Positions 15,234 through 16,524 of a stretch of DNA of 16,524 bases are shown here, piece after piece. The stretch is from an uncultured Sutterella sp. (GTDB taxonomy: Bacteria > Pseudomonadota > Gammaproteobacteria > Burkholderiales > Burkholderiaceae_F). The translations under genes were made by a program, and so were the position numbers. Numbering within the stretch: position 1 is the stretch's first letter; each line of letters opens with the position of its first letter. The stretch is from assembly GCA_905198475.1 (NCBI GenBank), contig CAJKCQ010000050.1:1-16524 (forward strand). The letters run 5' to 3'. The notes beneath the pieces are model-generated. The model saw only the letters and a program-made list of their open reading frames with translations. It did not search any database and was not told the origin of the DNA.

Positions 15234-15773
15234 TTAAATCTTCTCGACTTCGTTGAAGGCGAGGTCGACGGGCGTCTCGCGGCCGAAGATCGAAACGGCG
15301 ACGTTGAGGCGGCTCTTGTCGTAGTCCACACCCTCGACGCGGCCCGTGAAGTCCTTGAAGGCGCCCGACTTGACGCGGACCATTTCGCCCACTTCGAACT
15401 CGACCTTCGGACGGGGCTTCTCGGCGCTCGTCTCGGCGGCGTTGAGGATGTCGTTCACCTCGGCGGGCGAAAGCATCACGGGGTTGTTGTTGCCGAGGAA
15501 CTCGATCACGCGCGGCGTGTTGTTCACGAGGTGCCAGGTCGCGTCGTTCATCTCCATCTGGATGAAGACGTAGCCCGGGTACATGCGGCGCTCGCTCGTC
15601 ACCTTGCGGCCGTTGCGGATCTCATGCACCTTCTCGATCGGCAGGAGCACTTCGCCGAAGCTCGGGCGCAGCGCGCCGCTCTGGGCGATGCGTTCCTCAA
15701 GGGCGTTCTTCACGCTCTTTTCCATGGAGGAATAGACGTGCAGGGTGTACCAATGCATCTTGTCGTTGGCCAT
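15234..15773 (-). CDS. nusG: Transcription elongation/antitermination factor NusG
   Basis: NusG binds the polymerase clamp to suppress pausing and links RNA polymerase to Rho or to ribosomal S10. The 179-residue product has the NGN domain (about 6-112; HWYTLHVYSSMEKSVKNALE, RRMYPGYVFIQMEMNDATWH) and the C-terminal KOW domain (about 126-179; FEVGEMVRVKSGAFKDFTGR, VSIFGRETPVDLAFNEVEKI). The start is chosen for the GGGAGA Shine-Dalgarno 9 nt upstream. An overlapping ATG 7 nt further upstream is out of frame. Placement directly after secE (22 bp) and before rplK marks it as housekeeping NusG rather than RfaH or another paralogue. Confidence 0.98.
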   Translation of the reverse strand: MANDKMHWYTLHVYSSMEKSVKNALEERIAQSGALRPSFGEVLLPIEKVHEIRNGRKVTSERRMYPGYVFIQMEMNDATWHLVNNTPRVIEFLGNNNPVMLSPAEVNDILNAAETSAEKPRPKVEFEVGEMVRVKSGAFKDFTGRVEGVDYDKSRLNVAVSIFGRETPVDLAFNEVEKI

Positions 15774-15795
15774 GGCTCATTTCTCCCGGAAGCGA

Positions 15796-16179
15796 TTAGA
15801 GCGAGATGCGAAGGAGGACGTCGTAGAGCCCCCATTCGATGATCAGGTCGCAGATGAAGAGGAAGAAGGCGATGATCACCACGAAGGCCATCACGAGACC
15901 GGTGGTGTTGAGCGTCTCCTTGCGGGTCGGCCAGACGACGCGGCGCAGCTCCTCGTAGGACTGCTGCCCGTAGGCGAGGAAGCGCTTGCCCGAGGGGGAG
16001 AGCCAGGCGAGGATCACGGCGAGGACCAGGCCGCCGGCGAGGGCGCCGAGTCGGACGGCCAGGGCCTGCTCGGAAAGGAGCGCGAAGGCCACCACACCGG
16101 CGAGAGCCGCCAGGACGGCGAGAGTGACGAGAACGACGTCGCTCTTGCCCGAGACGGTTTCAACTTCTTGAGTGCTCAT
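15796..16179 (-). CDS. secE: Preprotein translocase subunit SecE
   Basis: SecE clamps SecY in the inner-membrane SecYEG channel. The 127-residue product matches the three-helix proteobacterial form: hydrophobic segments at about 15-35, 41-60 and 93-115, with the conserved cytoplasmic amphipathic stretch ELRRVVWPTRKETLNTT at 77-93 before the last helix. That motif makes the assignment firm. The start ATG at 16177-16179 gives MSTQEVETVSGKSDVV, but no AGGAG-like Shine-Dalgarno is visible in the 15 nt upstream; only GGATTCC further away. nusG follows after 22 bp, the usual pair. Its own promoter is likely in the preceding 126 bp, because a terminator follows tRNA-Trp. Confidence 0.97.
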   Translation of the reverse strand: MSTQEVETVSGKSDVVLVTLAVLAALAGVVAFALLSEQALAVRLGALAGGLVLAVILAWLSPSGKRFLAYGQQSYEELRRVVWPTRKETLNTTGLVMAFVVIIAFFLFICDLIIEWGLYDVLLRISL

Positions 16180-16244
16180 GACAGAAAGGAATCCAGAACT
16201 CCCGCACGCGGAGCGCGCCGGGACTTGTCGAAAAATAGCTGTTG

Positions 16245-16250
16245 ATTTTA
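16245..16250 (-). promoter_or_regulatory. Possible -10 box for secE-nusG
   Basis: TAAAAT on the minus strand matches 5 of 6 consensus -10 bases and lies about 65 nt upstream of secE, downstream of the tRNA terminator. The sequence 17 bp further up (GTGCAT) is a poor -35 box. A promoter is expected in 16180-16305, but this exact site is uncertain; apart from it I see nothing else recognisable there. Confidence 0.3.
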
Positions 16251-16305
16251 CCGGCTTTGTCTACCGGATGCACCCCGGCAGCCTCAACTTTTTCCGCAGC
16301 CAATA

Positions 16306-16340
16306 GAAAAGCCAAGCTGGTTTCCCAAGCTTGGCTTTTC
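16306..16340 (-). terminator. Intrinsic terminator after tuf-tRNA-Trp
   Basis: GAAAAGCCAAGCT (16306-16318) and AGCTTGGCTTTTC (16328-16340) form a perfect 13-bp stem with a 9-nt loop, beginning 8 nt after the tRNA CCA end. In the minus-strand transcript the stem ends in UUUUCU, and the opposite strand ends in UUUUCAUUUUU, so it may work in both directions. It separates the upstream tuf-tRNA transcript from secE-nusG. Confidence 0.88.
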
Positions 16341-16347
16341 ATTTTTC

Positions 16348-16423
16348 TGGCAGGGGCAGAAGGAATCGAACCCTCAACCTACGGTTTTGGAGACCGTCGC
16401 TCTGCCGATTGAGCTATGCCCCT
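16348..16423 (-). tRNA. trpT: tRNA-Trp (anticodon CCA)
   Basis: The minus strand folds as a full cloverleaf. Acceptor AGGGGCA pairs with TGCCCCT; the D arm is GCTC...GAGC; the anticodon stem ACGGT/ACCGT encloses the loop CTCCAAA with anticodon CCA; the T arm is GAGGG-TTCGATT-CCTTC. The discriminator is G (16351) and the 3' CCA is encoded (16348-16350). It sits 46 bp after a tuf gene and before secE, the classic tufB-trpT-secE order, and is probably excised from the tuf transcript. Confidence 0.97.
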
Positions 16424-16469
16424 GTCTGTCCCGACCGGAAGTCTTCACCTCCGACCCGGACGGTGATCA

Positions 16470-16524
16470 TTACTCGATGATCGTGGCGACGACGCCGGCG
16501 CCGACGGTGTGGCCGCCTTCACGG
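16470..16524 (-). CDS. tuf: Elongation factor Tu, C-terminal fragment (gene runs off the right edge)
   Basis: The last 17 codons read REGGHTVGAGVVATIIE and stop, which is the EF-Tu C-terminus (domain III). E. coli has Arg where this copy has His in REGGxTVGAGVV. Position before tRNA-Trp and secE marks it as the tufB copy; the tufA start is at the other edge of the window. The bulk of the gene is outside the window. Confidence 0.95.
   Translation of the reverse strand, partial: REGGHTVGAGVVATIIE

Noticed and set aside
14152..15237. A 361-codon plus-strand frame across rplA and rplK
   Set aside because: It overlaps two certain ribosomal protein genes and reads like their complement, with no independent signals.

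Overview
This window is a core housekeeping locus of a GC-rich bacterium, most likely a betaproteobacterium of the order Burkholderiales. The main evidence is gene order. On the minus strand, reading from high to low coordinates, it runs tuf (3' end only), tRNA-Trp(CCA), secE, nusG, rplK, rplA, rplJ, rplL, rpoB, rpoC, rpsL, rpsG, fusA, tuf (5' end only). In E. coli the rif (rplKAJL-rpoBC) and str (rpsLG-fusA-tuf) clusters lie far apart; here they adjoin, as is known for betaproteobacteria. The EF-G N-terminus and the rifampicin region of RpoB (Thr where E. coli has Asn518) also fit that group. A Sutterella-like member is possible, but that is a guess.

Region by region: 16470-16524 is the last 17 codons of a tuf gene, followed by tRNA-Trp and a strong hairpin terminator (16306-16340). 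secE and nusG form a two-gene unit. A clear sigma70-type promoter between nusG and rplK (15186-15214) drives rplK-rplA. A 509-bp hairpin-rich spacer separates rplA from rplJ and should hold the L10 leader. rplJ-rplL lead into rpoB-rpoC through a 306-bp spacer with two mutually exclusive long hairpins. rpoC ends in a textbook intrinsic terminator (3505-3558). A consensus-like promoter (3452-3480) then starts the str operon, whose leader holds a terminator-like hairpin with a U6 tract just before rpsL. rpsL-rpsG-fusA-tuf follow; the rpsL-rpsG spacer is also packed with hairpins.

Together the genes encode transcription (RpoB, RpoC, NusG), the ribosomal stalk and L1/L11 base, the decoding-site and head proteins S12 and S7, the elongation factors EF-G and EF-Tu, a tRNA and a Sec translocon subunit. 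No mobile genes, CRISPR arrays, defence genes or unknown protein genes were found, and I see no new multi-gene system. The points of interest are in the non-coding spacers (alternative RNA structures at three operon junctions and a small palindromic element flanked by 10-bp direct repeats) and in two polymerase features: a roughly 17-residue insertion in RpoB and a long acidic Pro/Ala/Glu tail on RpoC.
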